A stretch of DNA of 64,000 bases. Origin: Hyphomicrobiaceae bacterium. Lineage in GTDB: Bacteria > Pseudomonadota > Alphaproteobacteria > Rhizobiales > Hyphomicrobiaceae. Of this stretch, positions 26,649 through 36,042 are shown in pieces (position 1 is the stretch's first letter; every line of letters starts with the position of its first letter). The notes below the pieces were generated by a model. It saw only the letters and a list, made by a program, of their open reading frames with translations, was not told the origin of the DNA and made no database searches. Made by a program: the position numbers and the translations under genes. The DNA is taken from positions 1 through 64,000 of the forward strand of contig JAHDXT010000017.1 of assembly GCA_023384095.1 (NCBI GenBank), written 5' to 3'.

Positions 26649-28748
26649 ATGCGGCTCGAGCGGCTGTTCCATCCGCGCGGCATTGCAATCATCGGCGCAT
26701 CGGCCGACCTCACCCGCATCGGCGGCCATCCGGTCAAGGCCCTGACGCGGGCGGGCTACGCGGGCGGCATCTTTCCCGTGAACCCCAAGTACGCGGAGAT
26801 CGCCGGCCGCAAATGCTATCCCGACGTCGCGGCCATCGACGGGCCCTGCGATGTCGCGATCGTCGCGGTGCCCGCGCGGGCGGTGGCGGAGGCAGTCCGC
26901 GCCTGCGGCAAGGCGGGGATCGGCTTCGCGATCGTGCTCACTGCCGGGTTCCGCGAGACCGGCGCGGCGGGCGCCGGGCTCGAGGCGGAGCTGAAGACCG
27001 CCTGCGCCGAGGCCGGGGTGCGCGTCATCGGCCCCAACTGCCAGGGCGTGGTGTCGGTCGAGCAGCGGATGTGGGCGGTGTTCGGCAGCATCTCGGACGA
27101 GGTGGAGCTGCGCCCCGGGCGCGTTTCTTGCGCCTTCCAGTCGGGCGGCTTCGGCTATGCCATCGTGAACCTCGCCGAGGCGCAGGGCGTCGGCTTCCGG
27201 TACTGCGTCTCGACCGGCAACGAGACCGACATTACGATGCCGGAGCTGCTGGCGGACTTTCTCGACGATCCGGGGACGGACCTCGTGCTGGGCGTCCTGG
27301 AGGGGACGGCCGACGCCCGGGCGCTCCTCGATCTCGGCCGCAAATCGCTGCAGCTCGGCAAGCCGGTGCTGATCTGGAAGTGCGCCGTCACGGACGCCGG
27401 CGTCAAGGCCGCGGCCTCGCACACGGCCAACCTGACCGGCAGCCATGATCTCTACCGGGCCGCCTTCCGGCAGTCGGGGATCATCGAGGTCGACGACGTC
27501 GAGCCGATCGTCGATCTCGCCAAGCTCGTGGCGCAGGGGCGCTGGCCGGCGGCCGACCGTGTCGGCGTGCTGTCGATCTCCGGCGGCTCAGGGATCGTCT
27601 ATGCGGACAGGGCCGTCAGCCAGGGGCTCGTGCTGCCCGAATATTCCCCCGCGACCGTGGCGGAGCTGAAGAGTGCGATCCCGACCTTCGGCTCGGTGCA
27701 GAACCCGACCGACGTCACCGCCGGCGTCTTCAACGACATGACCATACTGACGCGCACCCTCGAGGTGGCGCTCGCAGACCCGCGGATCGACCAGCTTTCG
27801 GTGCTGCTCGCCTCGATCCCCGGCCCGCCGGCCCTGCGCGCCGCCGATGCCATCGCCGCCGCGGCAGCCGCGTCGGCCAAGCCGGTCCACATCGCCTGGT
27901 CGGGACGGCGCAGCAAGTCCGAGCCGGCCTATGCCGCGCTCGAAGCGGCGAGGATTGCGGTCGTCCCGACTCCTGTCCGGCTCGCGACGGCGGCGGCCAG
28001 GCTGGCCCGCTTCGCGAGGGACCGGCGGCGCCTGCTGCCGAGGGTCCCGCCGGAGGTCGGCCTGCCGGCGGGATTAGAGCTGCCGGAGGGCGCGGGCGCT
28101 CTGAGCGAGGTCGAGAGCAAGGCGGTGCTCGCCGCCTGCGGCGTGCCGGCCACCCGGGAGGTCCTGGTTCGTGACGAGGCTGAGCTGGAAGCGTTGACCC
28201 GCGACCTCGCGGGACCGTTCGCCGTCAAGATCGTCTCCCCGGATATCGCCCACAAGACCGAGATCGGCGGCGTGCGCCTCGGCGTTGCCGCCGGACCGGC
28301 GCTGGCCGAGGCGTTCCGGGCCGTTGTCGCGAACGCCCGCGCGGCCGACCCGTCGGCGCAGATCGACGGGGTCCTGGTGGCCGAGATGGCGACAGGTCTC
28401 GAGTTGCTCGTCGGCGCCGTCGACGATCCCGGCTTCGGGCCGGCGGTCGCGCTCGGACTGGGCGGAGTGCTGGCGGAGGTGCTGCGGGACGTCACGCATC
28501 GCATCGCGCCATTCGACCTCGCGACGGCGCACGACATGATCGGCGAGCTGAGAGGTGCGCCGCTGCTCGACGGGTATCGCGGCAGCCCGCCGAGGGACCG
28601 CGATGCGCTCGCCGAGCTGCTGGTCCGCGTCTCGGTGCTGGCCGCCGCGCTCGGACCCCGGCTCGAGGAGATGGACATCAACCCCGTCTTCCTACGCGAG
28701 CGGGGCCAGGGCGCTGTCGCCGCCGACGCCCTCATCGTGCTCCGGTGA
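26649..28748 (+). CDS. ADP-forming acetate/acyl-CoA synthetase (fused alpha-beta)
   Basis: 699 residues with the domain order of NDP-forming acyl-CoA synthetases: CoA-binding Rossmann domain (GIAIIGASADLTRIGGHPV), two succinyl-CoA-ligase-like domains with the phosphohistidine in ASHTANLTGSHDLY, then an ATP-grasp half starting about residue 480 (LSEVESKAVLAACGVPATRE, FAVKIVSPDIAHKTEIGGVRLGV). It lies 3 bp after paaH. Phenylacetate breakdown yields acetyl-CoA and succinyl-CoA, so a role in balancing CoA thioesters, or activating a different acid, is plausible. Confidence 0.92.
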   Translation: MRLERLFHPRGIAIIGASADLTRIGGHPVKALTRAGYAGGIFPVNPKYAEIAGRKCYPDVAAIDGPCDVAIVAVPARAVAEAVRACGKAGIGFAIVLTAGFRETGAAGAGLEAELKTACAEAGVRVIGPNCQGVVSVEQRMWAVFGSISDEVELRPGRVSCAFQSGGFGYAIVNLAEAQGVGFRYCVSTGNETDITMPELLADFLDDPGTDLVLGVLEGTADARALLDLGRKSLQLGKPVLIWKCAVTDAGVKAAASHTANLTGSHDLYRAAFRQSGIIEVDDVEPIVDLAKLVAQGRWPAADRVGVLSISGGSGIVYADRAVSQGLVLPEYSPATVAELKSAIPTFGSVQNPTDVTAGVFNDMTILTRTLEVALADPRIDQLSVLLASIPGPPALRAADAIAAAAAASAKPVHIAWSGRRSKSEPAYAALEAARIAVVPTPVRLATAAARLARFARDRRRLLPRVPPEVGLPAGLELPEGAGALSEVESKAVLAACGVPATREVLVRDEAELEALTRDLAGPFAVKIVSPDIAHKTEIGGVRLGVAAGPALAEAFRAVVANARAADPSAQIDGVLVAEMATGLELLVGAVDDPGFGPAVALGLGGVLAEVLRDVTHRIAPFDLATAHDMIGELRGAPLLDGYRGSPPRDRDALAELLVRVSVLAAALGPRLEEMDINPVFLRERGQGAVAADALIVLR

Positions 28749-28758
28749 TCCCGAGATA

Positions 28759-29712
28759 TCAGGGCTCGATCACGCCGACCGGCTTGCCGGCGAGCCAGGC
28801 TTCGATGGCGCCGACCATGCCTGAGTAGAACACACGGTAGGTCTCCTCGGTGACGTAGCCGAGATGCGGCGTGAGCAGCACGCGCGGGGCGGAACGCAGC
28901 GGATGATCCGCTGGTAGCGGCTCGCGGTCGTAGACGTCGAGCGCGGCGCCCGCGATGCGCCCCTCGTTCAGCGCCGCGATCAGCGCCGCCTCGTCCACGA
29001 TCGGCCCCCGCGACGTATTGACGAGATGCGCCGAGGGCTTCATCAGCGCCAGCTCGCGCGCGCCGATCAGTCCGCGTGTGCGCTCGGAAAGCCGGGTGTG
29101 GATAGAGACGACATCGGCGCGCCTGAGCAGGTCGTCCTTGGCGACGTACTCGGCGCCGGCCTCGTAGCAGCGCTGCTGGGTCAGGTTCTCACTCCATGCG
29201 ATCACCTTCATGCCGAAGGTGCGGCCGAACTTTGCGACCTGGCCGCCGAGCCGGCCGAGGCCGACGAGGCCCAAGGTCAGTCCGCGCAGGTCGCGGCCGA
29301 GGGTCGTCTGCCAGCCGCCGGCGCGCATGGCGGCGGCTTCGACATGGACGTGGCGGGCGAGCGCCAGCATCAGTGCCATCGTGAGCTCGGCAGTCGAGTT
29401 GCCGGGGCTGTCCGTCCCGCAGACCAGCACCTTCTGCCTGGCGGCCGCGGCGACATCGATCGCCGCATTGCGGCGGCCCGAGGTCACGATAAGGCGCAGG
29501 TTGGGCAGCCGGTCGATCAGGCTCGCCTGGAAGGGCGTGCGCTCGCGCATCAGGCAGAGGACATCGAAGCCGACGAGCGCGCGGGCGGCGGCCTCCTCGC
29601 CGACGAACGGCTCGTGGAAGATGGTGAGCCGGTGGTTCTCCCGGAGGCGGGACCAGTCCGCCAGCTCCAGGGCTGCCTTCTGGTAGTCGTCGAGAATCGC
29701 GATCGCGACCAT
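28759..29712 (-). CDS. D-2-hydroxyacid dehydrogenase family protein
   Basis: 317 residues. NAD-dependent oxidoreductase with the nucleotide loop GLVGLGRLGGQVAKFGR and the catalytic triad Arg (SIHTRLSERTRG), Glu (VYDREPLP) and His (LTPHLGYVTEE). This family reduces 2-keto acids such as hydroxypyruvate, glyoxylate or phosphoglycerate; the exact substrate is unknown. It converges on the acyl-CoA synthetase. Confidence 0.9.
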   Translation of the reverse strand: MVAIAILDDYQKAALELADWSRLRENHRLTIFHEPFVGEEAAARALVGFDVLCLMRERTPFQASLIDRLPNLRLIVTSGRRNAAIDVAAAARQKVLVCGTDSPGNSTAELTMALMLALARHVHVEAAAMRAGGWQTTLGRDLRGLTLGLVGLGRLGGQVAKFGRTFGMKVIAWSENLTQQRCYEAGAEYVAKDDLLRRADVVSIHTRLSERTRGLIGARELALMKPSAHLVNTSRGPIVDEAALIAALNEGRIAGAALDVYDREPLPADHPLRSAPRVLLTPHLGYVTEETYRVFYSGMVGAIEAWLAGKPVGVIEP

Positions 29713-29799
29713 GTCGTGTCCTCCCGCTGCTCCGCTATGCTTTGCGCCTGACCGAGCGGATGTCTACATAGGACATGGCGGCTCGCCGGAGATAAGAAC

Positions 29800-30486
29800 T
29801 TGGTTTACCTCCTCATCATTCTCGCCATGGTCCTCGGGCTCGCCCTGCTGCCGCAGGTATGGGTCCAGCGGGTCATCGAGAGGCATTCGGCGGACCGGCC
29901 CGACTTCCCGGGCACCGGCGGCGAGTTCGCGCGCCATCTGCTCGACGGGCTGGGGCTCGAGGGCGTCGCGGTCGAGGAGACGAAGCTCGGCGACCATTAC
30001 GACCCGGAGGCCAGGACCGTGCGCCTGTTGCCGGCCCACATGGGCGGGCGCTCGCTCGCCGCGGTCGTGATCGCCGCGCACGAGGTCGGCCACGCCATGC
30101 AGGACGCCGCAGGCTATCCGCCGTTGAAGGCCCGCACGCGGCTCGCCAAGCAGGCGCAGAGGATCGAGTCGTTCGGCGCCGTGGTGATGCTCGCCGCCCC
30201 GGTGCTGATGATCCTCTCGAAGTCGCCGCACATCCTGCTGCTGCAAGGCTTCGCGGGGATCCTGATCCTGTCCATGACGATCCTGATCCACGCCTCGACG
30301 CTGCCGATGGAGTACGACGCGAGCTTCCGCCGCGCGCTGCCGGTGCTGAAGGCGGGCGGCTACATCCCGGCCAAGGACATGCGCGCCGCGCGGCAGATCC
30401 TGCGGGCGGCGGCCTTCACCTACGTTGCGGCGGCGGCCATGAGCCTGTTCAACGTGATGCGTTGGTTCCGCGTGCTCAGGATATGA
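29800..30486 (+). CDS. YugP-type zinc metallopeptidase, membrane protein
   Basis: 228 residues from a TTG at 29800 with GGAG nine bases upstream. The zinc site is HEVGH in VIAAHEVGHAMQDAAGYPPLK, with the third ligand probably the Glu of MEYDAS. Hydrophobic segments lie at residues 2-20, about 125-145 and 150-170, plus one near the C-terminus, so it is membrane-embedded. The family's physiological substrate is unknown. The next gene starts inside the stop codon (ATGA). Confidence 0.87.
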   Translation: MVYLLIILAMVLGLALLPQVWVQRVIERHSADRPDFPGTGGEFARHLLDGLGLEGVAVEETKLGDHYDPEARTVRLLPAHMGGRSLAAVVIAAHEVGHAMQDAAGYPPLKARTRLAKQAQRIESFGAVVMLAAPVLMILSKSPHILLLQGFAGILILSMTILIHASTLPMEYDASFRRALPVLKAGGYIPAKDMRAARQILRAAAFTYVAAAAMSLFNVMRWFRVLRI

Positions 30487-30956
30487 GGCTGCATCGGCTC
30501 GCCCTCGCCTTCGCGGCCCTGGTCGCGGCGACGACAGCCGGAACGGACGCCCGCGCCCAGCGCTGCACGGCGGATTTCGAGTGCCAGCGCACGGGCCTGC
30601 GCGGAGAGGCACGGTGCGTCGGCGATACGCTCGTCATCACGCAATCCAGGTGCGTGGGCGGGACGTGCCGCAGCATGGACACGCGGCAGAGCTGCGCGAC
30701 CCGGGGTGCCGGCCGCTGCATCGGCAATGTGTTCGAGGCCACGACGGGGCGGTGCGATGCACTGCTCGGCCGCTGCGTCCAGCGCGCCGACCGTGACGTG
30801 TGCATCCCCTCCTGCAACTGCCGGCAGAATGTGCTGACCATCGCGACGGAACGGTGCTCGCCCAATATCGGGTGCCATCGCGCCACAGTGCAGTGCGAAG
30901 CGGGATGCACCTGTGAGCCGGAGCCGCGCTGCCTCGACGGGCCGGCCGGCAAATGA
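30483..30956 (+). CDS. Cysteine-rich secreted protein of unknown function
   Basis: 157 residues. Signal peptide MRLHRLALAFAALVAATTAG ending near ARAQ. The mature part holds 18 cysteines in repeating Cys-x(5-12)-Cys spacing (for example RCTADFEC, CVGGTC, CIPSCNC, CEAGCTCEP), consistent with a disulfide-rich fold. Little predicted helix. It is coupled to the upstream membrane protease by a 4-base overlap, so the two may work together outside the cytoplasm. Family not recognised. Confidence 0.75.
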   Translation: MRLHRLALAFAALVAATTAGTDARAQRCTADFECQRTGLRGEARCVGDTLVITQSRCVGGTCRSMDTRQSCATRGAGRCIGNVFEATTGRCDALLGRCVQRADRDVCIPSCNCRQNVLTIATERCSPNIGCHRATVQCEAGCTCEPEPRCLDGPAGK

Positions 30957-31007
30957 GCAGCCGCGGCCGACCGCCCCAGCCGATGCGGGCGGCAGTTGCG
31001 CTCGGCC

Positions 31008-32438
31008 ATGCACCGGCGCTACAAGCCGCCGATGCCCAATCCCACGGTTGTCACGAGACCCCGCAAGTCGCGCGCGGCCACGCCCGCGCCGGCCCGCACG
31101 CGCAGAAGCAAGGCGAAGCCGCCGAAGGTCGGTTTCGTCTCGCTCGGCTGCCCGAAGGCGCTCGTCGACTCCGAGCGCATCATCACCAGGCTTCGCTCCG
31201 AGGGCTACGAGATCGCGCCGGACTACCAGGGCGCCGATGTCGTGGTCGTCAACACCTGCGGCTTCCTCAACTCGGCGAAGGAGGAGAGCCTGGAGGCGAT
31301 CGGGGAGGCAATGGCCGAGAACGGCCGCGTCATCGTCACCGGCTGCATGGGTGTCGAGAAGGGCCGCATCATGGCCGCGCACCCCGGTGTGCTCGCCGTC
31401 ACCGGCCCGCATCAGTACGAGGAGGTGGTCGAGGCGGTGCACGATGCGGTGCCGCCGCTGCACGACCCCTATGTCGACCTGGTGCCCGCCGAAGGCCTGC
31501 GGCTGACGCCGCGGCACTATGCGTATCTGAAGATTTCCGAAGGCTGCAAAAACCGCTGCGCGTTCTGCATCATCCCGAGCCTGCGCGGCGATCTCGTGAG
31601 CCGGCCGGCGGCGGCCGTGATGCACGAAGCGGAGCGGCTGGTCGCAGCGGGGGTGAAGGAGCTGCTGGTCATCAGCCAGGATACGAGCGCCTACGGCATC
31701 GACCTCAAGTACGCCGAAAGCAAATGGCGCGGGGCGCCGCTAAGGGCGCGCTTCCTCGATCTGGTGCAGGCCCTCGGCAGCCTCGGCGCCTGGGTGCGGC
31801 TGCACTACGTCTATCCCTACCCGCACGTCGACGGCGTCATTCCCCTCATGGCCGAGGGCAGGATCCTGCCCTATCTCGACATTCCCTTCCAGCACGCCAG
31901 CCCGAAGGTGCTGCGTGCCATGCGCCGGCCGGCGGCGAAGGAGAGGACGCTGGAGCGCATCCGGCGCTGGCGGCAGATCTGCCCGGACCTCGCCATCCGC
32001 TCCACGTTCATCGTCGGGTTTCCCGACGAGACCGAGGAGGACTTCGCGCTCCTGCTCGACTGGCTGAAGGAGGCGCGGCTCAACCGGGTCGGCTGCTTCA
32101 AGTACGAGGCCGTCGACGGCGCCGCCGCCAATGCGCTGCCCGGCGCCGTGCCGGAGAAGGTCAAGGAGGAGCGCTGGCACCGGTTCATGGCCATGCAGCA
32201 GCAGGTCAGCCGCGATCTGCTGAGCGAAAAGAAGGGCCGCACCATCTACGTGCTGATCGACGAGGTCGACGACAAGGGCGCCATGGGCCGCTCGCCATGG
32301 GACGCGCCGGAGATCGACGGCAGCGTGTTCCTCGATGGCGAGGGGCGGGTGAGGCCCGGCGATCTCGTCCGCGCCCGCGTGGTCGAGGCGGACGAGTACG
32401 ACCTGTGGGCCGAGCTGCGCCAGAACGGTCGAGCATAG
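31008..32438 (+). CDS. rimO: Ribosomal protein S12 methylthiotransferase RimO
   Basis: About 476 residues; starts at TTG 30996, ATG 31008 or ATG 31032 are all possible because no strong ribosome-binding site is seen. Adds a methylthio group to Asp88 of S12. Layout: N-terminal UPF0004 domain ([37 protein letters not shown]), radical SAM domain with CKNRCAFC and LRGDLVSRP, and a C-terminal TRAM domain. A basic, Pro-rich N-terminal tail of about 35 residues is extra. Confidence 0.95.
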   Translation: MHRRYKPPMPNPTVVTRPRKSRAATPAPARTRRSKAKPPKVGFVSLGCPKALVDSERIITRLRSEGYEIAPDYQGADVVVVNTCGFLNSAKEESLEAIGEAMAENGRVIVTGCMGVEKGRIMAAHPGVLAVTGPHQYEEVVEAVHDAVPPLHDPYVDLVPAEGLRLTPRHYAYLKISEGCKNRCAFCIIPSLRGDLVSRPAAAVMHEAERLVAAGVKELLVISQDTSAYGIDLKYAESKWRGAPLRARFLDLVQALGSLGAWVRLHYVYPYPHVDGVIPLMAEGRILPYLDIPFQHASPKVLRAMRRPAAKERTLERIRRWRQICPDLAIRSTFIVGFPDETEEDFALLLDWLKEARLNRVGCFKYEAVDGAAANALPGAVPEKVKEERWHRFMAMQQQVSRDLLSEKKGRTIYVLIDEVDDKGAMGRSPWDAPEIDGSVFLDGEGRVRPGDLVRARVVEADEYDLWAELRQNGRA

Positions 32439-32504
32439 CCGGACTCGGAACGCCCGCGCGCCGCTGCCGTTCACCCGCTGTCCGTTGGTGAGCGGAGCGA
32501 CGAT

Positions 32505-33146
32505 ATGCGCGACGGAAAGCGGGAAACCGTTTCGCGGCTGTTCCAGGTCTTTGGGCGCACTTACGCGGAAGAGCTCAACATCCGCGTCGAGCGGAATATC
32601 CCGTCGGAATGGTTCAAGCTGCTCGTTTACGTGCTGCTTTCGAGCAGGCGCATCGGCAAGAGCCTGTCGCTCCGGGCGACCCGGGAGGTCTTAAAGGAGG
32701 GCTGGATCACGCCCGACCGGATGGCCAGGACCACCTGGGAGCAGCGTGTCGAGGTTCTGGATCGCGCACGTTACGTTCGTTACGACTACAGCACGGCCAC
32801 CTACCTCGGTGACACGACCGACCTTCTTCTGGCGAAGTACAAGGGCGATCTGCGCAACCTGCGGGAGGCAGCCGAGCACCAGCCGGCACGCGAGCGCCAG
32901 CTCCTGAAGGAGTTCAAGGGCATCGGCGACGTCGGTTGCGATATCTTTTTCAGGGAAGCGCAGGCGGTCTGGGGCGAGCTCTACCCCTTCGCGGACCGGC
33001 GCGCGTTGAACGCCGCGCGGCAGCTCCGGCTGGGGGCGACGGCACGCGATCTGGCGAAGCTGGTCAGCCGCAAGGACTTCGTCCGCCTCGTCGGAGCGCT
33101 GGCCCGCTGCGACCTGGAGAACCGTTACGCCGATCTGGGCACCTAG
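32505..33146 (+). CDS. Endonuclease III-like HhH-GPD DNA repair protein
   Basis: 213 residues. Helix-hairpin-helix motif LKEFKGIGDVGCDIFF near residue 138 is followed by the catalytic Asp in YPFADRRALNAARQL, the HhH-GPD pattern of base-excision glycosylases. The iron-sulfur cysteines of classical Nth are absent. A gene of this type can be a lesion-specific glycosylase, but the substrate is not evident. Confidence 0.8.
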   Translation: MRDGKRETVSRLFQVFGRTYAEELNIRVERNIPSEWFKLLVYVLLSSRRIGKSLSLRATREVLKEGWITPDRMARTTWEQRVEVLDRARYVRYDYSTATYLGDTTDLLLAKYKGDLRNLREAAEHQPARERQLLKEFKGIGDVGCDIFFREAQAVWGELYPFADRRALNAARQLRLGATARDLAKLVSRKDFVRLVGALARCDLENRYADLGT

Positions 33147-33630
33147 AGCGTTTTCCGATCGAACTCGATCGCAAGGCCGGCGCCTCGCTTAACCGTCATT
33201 CCCGCGAAGGCGGGAATCCAGGGCACGTCTCAGCTAGGGTGCGGGTCGAGCGGGAGTGTCCTGATCTCCGACACACAATCGCGGCTCGGTGACCTGGACG
33301 CCCACCTTCGTGGGCATGACGGAATGTCGAGCGCAGTTCTGCACAACAAGCCTCCTTGCTCAGGTATTTCCAAGTCTGTGCGATCGGAGGCAGCTCTAGG
33401 CCTCTTCTCGCCGGACTGGCGCCGCGCGACGAGTGGTGACGGCAGACGGCCACAACGCCAGCGTGTGTTCGGCGGGCCTGAGTGCCGTGCGCCGGGCGTT
33501 CGCCTGCATGACACTGTCACTCGCCGGGCACGCTAGATCTGGAATTTCCCTCGATTCAGAGCTTGTTATGGCTTCGAGCAGCCTCTCGGACTTAGCGTCA
33601 TGACCGGGGAGTTGCCTGGGGGGATTCAGA
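33147..33630. other. Intergenic region with a palindromic repeat, no gene seen
   Basis: This 484 bp gap contains a copy of the bipartite repeat (33194-33322) and otherwise anonymous sequence. No frame with a ribosome-binding site or family resemblance was found. Confidence 0.6.
33194..33322 (+). repeat. Bipartite palindromic repeat, copy 2
   Basis: Starts CGTCATTCCCGCGAAGGCGGG and ends GCCCACCTTCGTGGGCATGACGG. Both end hairpins are kept, but the stretch between them is longer (about 80 bp) and unrelated to the other copies, which suggests the two ends are the functional parts. Confidence 0.75.
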
Positions 33631-35073
33631 ATGTGGCGAGCGGGCCTGTGTTGCATCGCGCTGGCGGCTGCGCTGACGACATCAACGGTGCTGGCCGGGC
33701 CTGACGAGGCTGCGGGGAGCGCACTTCCGGCCGCGCTTGCGACCGTACCGGACGCAACGGTGCAGCCTGCCCCGGCGGAGCCGGACGACAGCGTCGATCA
33801 CGTCACCATCGTGCTTGCCGGAGACACTGGCCTCAACGGCGGCATGCAGCCGGTCCGAGCCGACGGCGCGCTGCGCCATGGCCGGCTGATTCCCTGGGAG
33901 GAGCTCACCTCCGGCGTGCGCGGGCTGATCGCCGGCGACCTCGCTTTCGCCAATCTGGAGACGGTTGTCACCGAGCGCAACGATCTCCCACCGGTCCCCA
34001 AGGCCTTCAACTTCCGCAGCCATCCGGCGGGCGTCAAACACCTCGTGGGTCTCGGCTTCAACCTGTTCTCGACGGCGAACAACCACTCCATGGATTTCGG
34101 GCCCGACGGCATCCGCGACACCATCCGGCTGCTCGACGGTTTCGAGGAGCACGGGCTCGCGGCGCATGCCGGCGTCGGACCGAGCCGTGAGGAGGCGGGC
34201 AGACCGGCTTCGGCGGTGGTGAAGGGCGCGCGCGTGCTCATCTCGGCTATCGGTATCGGCACGGGCGGACTGTCGAAGTCCCGCGCCGGCGCGGGTCGGC
34301 CGGGGCAGTTGGCCTACCATGCCGACAAGGACTTCGCGGAGCTAACGGAACGGCTTCGCGCCACGCCCGGCGACTACCGCATCCTTTCCGTTCACTACGG
34401 TCTCGAGCTGCAGGTGTCTCCGGGGAGCGCCGATGTCCTCAAGCTGCGTGAGGCGGCAGCCGCAGGATCGGGGATCGACCTAGTGGTCGGGCATCATGCC
34501 CACGTCGTCTCAGGCGTAGCCGAGATCGACGGCAAGCTGATCTTCTACGGCATGGGCAACTTCCTGCATCCGGGCATGCAGGACATGGCGAAATTCGGCA
34601 TCTGCCGCGACTTCGGCCTGCTGGCGCGCGTGCATCTCGCCCGCCAGGCGTCGGGCCGGCTTGCGGCGCGCGCAGTGGAGGTCGTGCCGCTGGCGGAGAT
34701 GCACGCCAAGGCGAGGGCGATGCTGCCCGCCGATGCCGGAGCGCGGATCCACGTCCTCAATCACCTGGCGGAGCAGTTCGATGACGCGGCGAGCGGCTCG
34801 ACCGGCGTCCGGTTCACACCCCAGCTCGACGGCTCCGGGCTCTATTGCTTCCCGGGCGCCGCCGAGGAGAAAGGCCGCGCCGGCGAGCTGTGCCGGCTAT
34901 GGCAGGCGCCGCCCGCCGCCCCCGCGATGCTCGCGCGCCGCATCGCGGCGGCCTGCGGCCGGTCGCCGCCCGTCGTATCGCGCTCGAACGCAGAGCGGCG
35001 GCAGCGCTCCCGCTCCGGCTCGGCCCGTTCGGCGGCGGGGGAACCGTTCATCTTCAACCCCTTCGGGCTGTGA
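33631..35073 (+). CDS. CapA/PgsA-family metallophosphatase-like protein, exported
   Basis: 480 residues with a signal peptide (residues 1-22). The CapA core shows VLAGDTGLN, ANLETVVTERN, STANNHSMDFG, SVHYGLE and GHHAHVVSGV, the metal-binding positions of this calcineurin-like fold. The C-terminus is a long basic, Ser/Arg-rich tail. The family includes the poly-gamma-glutamate capsule protein CapA, but no capBC genes are nearby, so the role is probably different (envelope polymer hydrolysis or transfer). Confidence 0.85.
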   Translation: MWRAGLCCIALAAALTTSTVLAGPDEAAGSALPAALATVPDATVQPAPAEPDDSVDHVTIVLAGDTGLNGGMQPVRADGALRHGRLIPWEELTSGVRGLIAGDLAFANLETVVTERNDLPPVPKAFNFRSHPAGVKHLVGLGFNLFSTANNHSMDFGPDGIRDTIRLLDGFEEHGLAAHAGVGPSREEAGRPASAVVKGARVLISAIGIGTGGLSKSRAGAGRPGQLAYHADKDFAELTERLRATPGDYRILSVHYGLELQVSPGSADVLKLREAAAAGSGIDLVVGHHAHVVSGVAEIDGKLIFYGMGNFLHPGMQDMAKFGICRDFGLLARVHLARQASGRLAARAVEVVPLAEMHAKARAMLPADAGARIHVLNHLAEQFDDAASGSTGVRFTPQLDGSGLYCFPGAAEEKGRAGELCRLWQAPPAAPAMLARRIAAACGRSPPVVSRSNAERRQRSRSGSARSAAGEPFIFNPFGL

Positions 35074-35228
35074 TCGGCAGGCCGCCTGAGCAAAACGGCG
35101 CCCAGCGTGGGGCTTGTCCACAGCCGCGACCCGGAGGGCTGCTGCCCGGAGGCGTCGAATCAGTGCTTACCTCTCTCGCCTCGGCTGGCGCCTTGTGCGC
35201 CCGGCCAACCACGAGGGAGAGGCGAGCC

Positions 35229-36041
35229 ATGGCGAACTTCACGACGCATATCGCGGTCGGAACCGTGGTCAGCGGCGGGCTGGCGACGCTCACGCTCGCA
35301 GCCGATGTGATCGCCCCCGAGAACCTCATCGCGGTGACGCTCGCCGGCGTGCTGGGCAGCGTCCTCCCGGACATCGACCTCAAGGATTCGCGGCCGAGCC
35401 GCGCCCTCTTCTCGGGGCTCGGGATATTCCTGTCGTTCTGCGTGCTGTTCACCGTCGCCTACAAGTATTCCATCGCCGAGATGTGGCTGCTCTGGCTCGG
35501 CTCCTTCGTTCTCTTCCGCTACGGCGGCGAAGCGGTGTTCCACCGCTTCTCTTATCATCGCGGCATCTGGCATTCGATCCTGGCCGGAGTGCTGTTCGGC
35601 TTTCTCGCGGCGATCGTCTTCAAGGACGTGCTCGGCCGCCACGAGGGCGTCGCATGGCTCGCGGGCGGGTTCCTTTTCGTCGGCTATGTCACGCACCTCG
35701 TGCTCGACGAGCTCTTCAGCGTCGATGTGCTCGACACGCGGTTCAAGGCGTCGTTCGGCACGGCGCTCAAGCTCTATGACGGCCGCAGCCTCGGGGACAC
35801 GGCCGTGGTCGCCATCGCGGCGGCCCTGCTGTTCACCATGACGCCTTCGGCCAAGCCGTTCGTAGAGGGCATTTCCTCGCGCGAGATGTGGGTGGGGTTG
35901 CAGCAGCGGCTGCTGCCGGAAGACAAGTGGTTCGGGCTCGTCGGCCCGCTCGGCCGGCTCGCAGATGGGCCGCAGCCGGGCGCGGACATCGCCACCGGCT
36001 CGATCGATGCGGCGCCCAAAGCCGGCGAGGAGCCGCGCTGA
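35229..36041 (+). CDS. YdjM-like membrane-bound metal-dependent hydrolase (DUF457)
   Basis: 270 residues from an ATG with GAGGGAGAGG upstream. The family pattern is MANFTTHIAVGTVVSG near the start, GSVLPDIDLKDSRPS, HRGIWHSILAGVLFGFLAA and VGYVTHLVLDELFSVDV, where His and Asp residues bind the metal. Four to six membrane segments. Known members are induced by DNA damage in some species; regulation here is not visible. The C-terminal 60 residues are soluble. Confidence 0.87.
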   Translation: MANFTTHIAVGTVVSGGLATLTLAADVIAPENLIAVTLAGVLGSVLPDIDLKDSRPSRALFSGLGIFLSFCVLFTVAYKYSIAEMWLLWLGSFVLFRYGGEAVFHRFSYHRGIWHSILAGVLFGFLAAIVFKDVLGRHEGVAWLAGGFLFVGYVTHLVLDELFSVDVLDTRFKASFGTALKLYDGRSLGDTAVVAIAAALLFTMTPSAKPFVEGISSREMWVGLQQRLLPEDKWFGLVGPLGRLADGPQPGADIATGSIDAAPKAGEEPR

Positions 36042-36042
36042 C

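Noticed and set aside
25095-27446. 783-codon open frame on the minus strand across paaH
   Set aside because: Antisense to paaH and the acyl-CoA synthetase, both with full motifs.
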